Source: JADZAI01 sp046348585
GTDB lineage: Bacteria; Pseudomonadota; Alphaproteobacteria; Micropepsales; Micropepsaceae
Direction: 5' to 3'
Length of the DNA stretch: 64,000 nt
NCBI GenBank assembly: GCA_046348585.1
Contig: JAXMDZ010000006.1
Location: 1-64,000, forward strand
In this document: positions 61,669 to 64,000 of the stretch, in pieces
How positions within the stretch are numbered: the stretch's first letter is position 1
Layout of the letters: each line of letters begins with the position of its first letter
Translations under genes and position numbers: made by a program
Notes under the pieces: generated by a model
Told to the model about the DNA's origin: nothing
The model's input: the letters and a program-made list of their open reading frames with translations, nothing else
Databases searched by the model: none

Positions 61669-62520
61669 ATGTCCATCGGCGTCTTCGATTCCGGGGTCGG
61701 CGGCCTCTCCGTCCATCACATGCTGGTCGACCGCCTGCCGCGGGCCGACTTCATCTATCTCGCCGATCAGGCACACACGCCCTATGGCGGGCGGCCGGGG
61801 CCGGAGATCGTCGAGCTGACGCGGGCCGGCTGCGAGCGGTTGTTCGGCAAGGGAGCGAGCCTCGTCATCCTCGCCTGCAACACCGCCTCGGCGATCGCGC
61901 TGCGCCAGCTCCAGCACGACTGGCTGCCCGGCTACCGAAAGGCGCTGGGGCGGCCGGTCAACGTGCTCGGCATCATCGTGCCGACCATCGAGGCGGCGAC
62001 CGGCCTGCCCTGGCAGCACGAGGCCGAACGGCGCGGCGAGGCGATCGAAAAGCTCGACCTGCTCGGCATCTTCTGCACCCCGGCGACGGCGGCGAGCCGG
62101 GTTTACGAGATCGAGATCGACAAGCGGCGCGAGGACGTGGCGGTGTTCTGCGAGCCCTGTCCCGAACTTGCCGGGCTGATCGAAAAGGGCGCGGGCGCGG
62201 TGGAGCTGGCGATCGTGGTGGAGCGCCATGTCGAGGCGCTGCGCGCCCGGCTCGGCCGTCATCCCGACCGCGCCATTCTGGGCTGCACCCATTACGAGAT
62301 CGTCGCCGACATGTTCCGCGCCGCTCTGCCGCCGGGCACGCCGCTGATCCACCAGCCCAAGGCGACCGCCGACGCCATCGAGGCCTATCTCGCCCGCCAC
62401 CCCGAATACGATCCGGGGACGGGCGGCACGCGCCGCTTCCTGACCACCGGCACGCCCGGCCAGCAGAGCGGCCTGGTCGAGAGCTTCTGGGGCGCGCCGC
62501 TCGTCTTCGACGCCGCCTGA
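61669..62520 (+). CDS. murI: Glutamate racemase
   Basis: Protein of 283 aa of the Asp/Glu racemase family. IGVFDSGVGGLSV at the N-terminus, catalytic Cys 1 in VILACNTASAIA (about residue 69), Cys 2 in ILGCTHYEIVAD (about 206). Makes D-glutamate for murein. Four bases after the dapE stop, so the two wall-precursor genes are probably one operon. Confidence 0.95.
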   Translation: MSIGVFDSGVGGLSVHHMLVDRLPRADFIYLADQAHTPYGGRPGPEIVELTRAGCERLFGKGASLVILACNTASAIALRQLQHDWLPGYRKALGRPVNVLGIIVPTIEAATGLPWQHEAERRGEAIEKLDLLGIFCTPATAASRVYEIEIDKRREDVAVFCEPCPELAGLIEKGAGAVELAIVVERHVEALRARLGRHPDRAILGCTHYEIVADMFRAALPPGTPLIHQPKATADAIEAYLARHPEYDPGTGGTRRFLTTGTPGQQSGLVESFWGAPLVFDAA

Positions 62521-62698
62521 CCCTGCCCACCCCCGCCGATCTGGCCTGTCGGCCGCCCATTTGGTGCGGTGCAGCAAAATTCTTGCGCCCGGCGCGCAAT
62601 TCCGATTAGGTATCAGGAATTGCTTAAGACTTATCGCGCTACTGAGCACATAGGCGGGGCGGCCGGGGCATAAATCCCGGGTTTCTGGGAAAATCCGA
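62521..62698. other. Intergenic region upstream of the PAS protein gene
   Basis: About 178 bp with no gene. AT-richer middle (CAATTCCGATTAGGTATCAGGAATTGC, quoted as two parts: CAATTCC and GGAATTG arms around 62597-62618) forms a possible 7-bp inverted repeat near a promoter. TTAAGACTTAT at 62623 is not a full CtrA box. Confidence 0.4.
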
Positions 62699-63928
62699 AT
62701 GCTTGGCGAGGCAGGCGCGGCGATCCTTTCGGGATGGGACGCGCAGGACGAGGTGCCGTTCGGGGTCGAGGAGCTGTTCTTCTCGCGCACCGACAAGGCC
62801 GGCATCATCGAATGCGGCAATGCCGTCTTCCAGCGCATCAGCCAGTATTCCTGGGACGAGCTGATCGGCAAACCGCACAAGATCGTCCGCCACCCCGACA
62901 TGCCCCGCTCCGCCTTCTGGCTGCTGTGGGAGATGCTGAAATCGGGCCGGCCGGTCGGCGCCTATGTGAAGAACCGGGCCCGCGACGGCCGGCCCTATTG
63001 GGTCTTCGCCGTCGCCCTGCCGGTGCCGGGCGGCTATCTGTCGGTGCGCCTGAAGCCGACGAGCGACCTCTTCCGTGCGGTCCAGGGCGAATACGCCGCG
63101 CTCAGCCGCCGCGAGGCCGCCGAGCGGCTGACGCCGGAGGCGAGCGCCGCGGCGCTGCTGGCGCGGCTCGCCGAACTCGGCTTTCCCGACTACGCCGACT
63201 TCATGGCGAAGGCGCTGGCGACCGAGCTGGAGGCGCGCGCCGCGCAGCTGGGCCGCTCGGCGGATGCGCGTCAGGCCGTCTTCCGCGAGCTTGTTGGTCC
63301 GGCCGCCGGCGTGCTGGAGCGTTCGCAGGCGATCGCCCGGCTCTATCGCCGCAACCAGCATGTCTCGATGAATTTCCGCGTTCTGGCCGCCCAGGCCGGA
63401 CGCGAGGGCGCGGCGCTCAGCGTCGTCTCCAGCAATTACAGCCAGATCCTCGACGAGGCGCAGCAGAACGTCGAAGCCTTCCTGGCGGCGGCGGAGCGGA
63501 TGCGCGCCGCCGTCACGCAGGGCCTCTTCCTCGCTTCCGCCGCCTCTCTGCTGAACGAGACCGCGGCGATCTTCCGCAGCGAAGCCGGCGCGGCGGCGGG
63601 CGGCCATGATTTTCTCGCCGAGTCGCGGGCGGCCGAGGCGGCGTTTTCCCAAGGCGCGGCCCAGGGCCTGTCGGAACTGATCGCCAGCGCCCGTATCTTC
63701 CAGCAGCGTTGCGCCGAGATGAACCGCCTGACTGCGGCGCTGGAAGTGACGCGCATCATGGGCAAGGTGGAATGCGCCCATCACGCCGCCTTCCGCGACG
63801 GGCCGCTCGCCCAGCTGCTCGACGATCTCGACAAGTTCCAGCAGGACATCGGCACGGGGCTGCGGACGATCGATCACGCAACCGCCGGCATCGCCTCCTC
63901 GGCGCAGCGCCTGATCGCCCGCGCCTGA
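62699..63928 (+). CDS. Aer-like PAS domain signalling protein without a clear MCP tip
   Basis: Protein of 409 aa. The N-terminal PAS (about 25-125) matches the Aer type: FFSRTDKAGIIECGNAVF, then GKPHKIVRHPDMPRSAFWLLWEML (in part) and RDGRPYWVFAV. The rest (about 150-409) is long helices, but the canonical MCP hairpin tip motif and TM helices are not visible. Probably a soluble redox/oxygen sensor of unknown output, or a degenerate chemoreceptor. Start ATG 62699 follows a weak ribosome site; alone between murI and truA. Confidence 0.82.
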   Translation: MLGEAGAAILSGWDAQDEVPFGVEELFFSRTDKAGIIECGNAVFQRISQYSWDELIGKPHKIVRHPDMPRSAFWLLWEMLKSGRPVGAYVKNRARDGRPYWVFAVALPVPGGYLSVRLKPTSDLFRAVQGEYAALSRREAAERLTPEASAAALLARLAELGFPDYADFMAKALATELEARAAQLGRSADARQAVFRELVGPAAGVLERSQAIARLYRRNQHVSMNFRVLAAQAGREGAALSVVSSNYSQILDEAQQNVEAFLAAAERMRAAVTQGLFLASAASLLNETAAIFRSEAGAAAGGHDFLAESRAAEAAFSQGAAQGLSELIASARIFQQRCAEMNRLTAALEVTRIMGKVECAHHAAFRDGPLAQLLDDLDKFQQDIGTGLRTIDHATAGIASSAQRLIARA

Positions 63929-63941
63929 CGCCGCGCGCGCC

Positions 63942-64000
63942 TCAGTAATCGACCTGCATGAGATAGAGCCCGTCGGGTGGCGCGACCGGGCCGCAGCGGG
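63942..64000 (-). CDS. truA: tRNA pseudouridine synthase A TruA, C-terminal end only
   Basis: Only the last 18 codons plus the stop are in the window: RCGPVAPPDGLYLMQVDY. The ending CGP-APP-GLYL-VDY is characteristic of TruA, which makes pseudouridine at positions 38-40 of tRNAs. Position next to dapE/dapD agrees with the common alphaproteobacterial order. The rest lies beyond the right edge. Confidence 0.85.
   Translation of the reverse strand, partial: RCGPVAPPDGLYLMQVDY

Noticed and set aside
62623..62637. Possible CtrA box TTAAGACTTATCGCG
   Set aside because: The second half-site does not match TTAA.

Overview
The window is a stretch of high-GC alphaproteobacterial chromosome. Gene content and order support this: the tsaE-amgK-murU-addB-addA string, ahcY beside a DivL-type kinase, the ChvG/ChvI-HprK-EIIA-HPr block next to pckA, a complete Tad/Cpa (Flp) pilus locus, dapD/dapE with truA, and good CtrA-type boxes (TTAA-N7-TTAA). 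I cannot place it to genus; the DivL and CtrA features fit a Caulobacterales, Parvularculales or Hyphomicrobiales-like lineage.

Layout. 0-7 kb (minus): a tightly overlapping operon, tsaE, amgK, murU-like, addB and addA (addA runs off the left edge), linking peptidoglycan recycling to recombinational repair. 7-10.2 kb (plus): a Cys-rich protein, a ferredoxin reductase and its [2Fe-2S] ferredoxin, and an outer-membrane barrel. 10.2-17.2 kb (minus): a DivL-like kinase with Tyr in place of the phospho-His, ahcY with an upstream palindromic operator candidate, an amidoligase, a TraB/GumN protein and AMP nucleosidase. 17.3-25 kb: a DUF433/DUF5615 pair, HPr, EIIA-Man, HprK, ChvG, ChvI, a MATE exporter and pckA. 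25-28 kb: a duplicated palindromic repeat, a HigBA module with its operator, and an FAD-linked oxidase. 28-34.8 kb: a large unknown protein, polA, a small zinc-finger protein, tRNA-Arg(CCG), a Bcr/CflA transporter and a mosaic ompA remnant. 34.9-37.1 kb: two OmpA-family porins. 37-51.6 kb: the Tad pilus region (TadE/TadG-like, vWA Tad protein, Flp pilin, cpaABCDEF, tadBC, tadD). 51.7-64 kb: a TAXI binding protein, GST, M17 aminopeptidase, MarR regulator, NlpC/P60, DUF2336, HAD nucleotidase, dapD, ABM, SDR, dapE, murI, a PAS protein and the end of truA.

The most important caution is sequence quality. From about 17.57 to 24.7 kb and again from about 27.98 to 34.4 kb, almost every gene, including housekeeping genes (polA, pckA, chvG, hprK) and even the tRNA, carries many single-base indels, while genes outside and between these blocks are intact. 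I read this as uncorrected sequence or assembly error, not gene decay, and annotate these genes across their full expected span.

Biologically, the window joins cell-envelope functions (murein recycling, DAP and D-glutamate supply, NlpC hydrolase, OmpA porins, ChvG/ChvI) with a polar pilus that probably answers to CtrA. A homologue of the CtrA-pathway pseudokinase DivL lies in the same window. I did not find a wholly new multi-gene system. The best candidates for new biology are the amidoligase/TraB-GumN/AMP nucleosidase cluster, a large unrecognised protein at 27.6-29.2 kb, and the non-pilus genes next to CtrA-like boxes.
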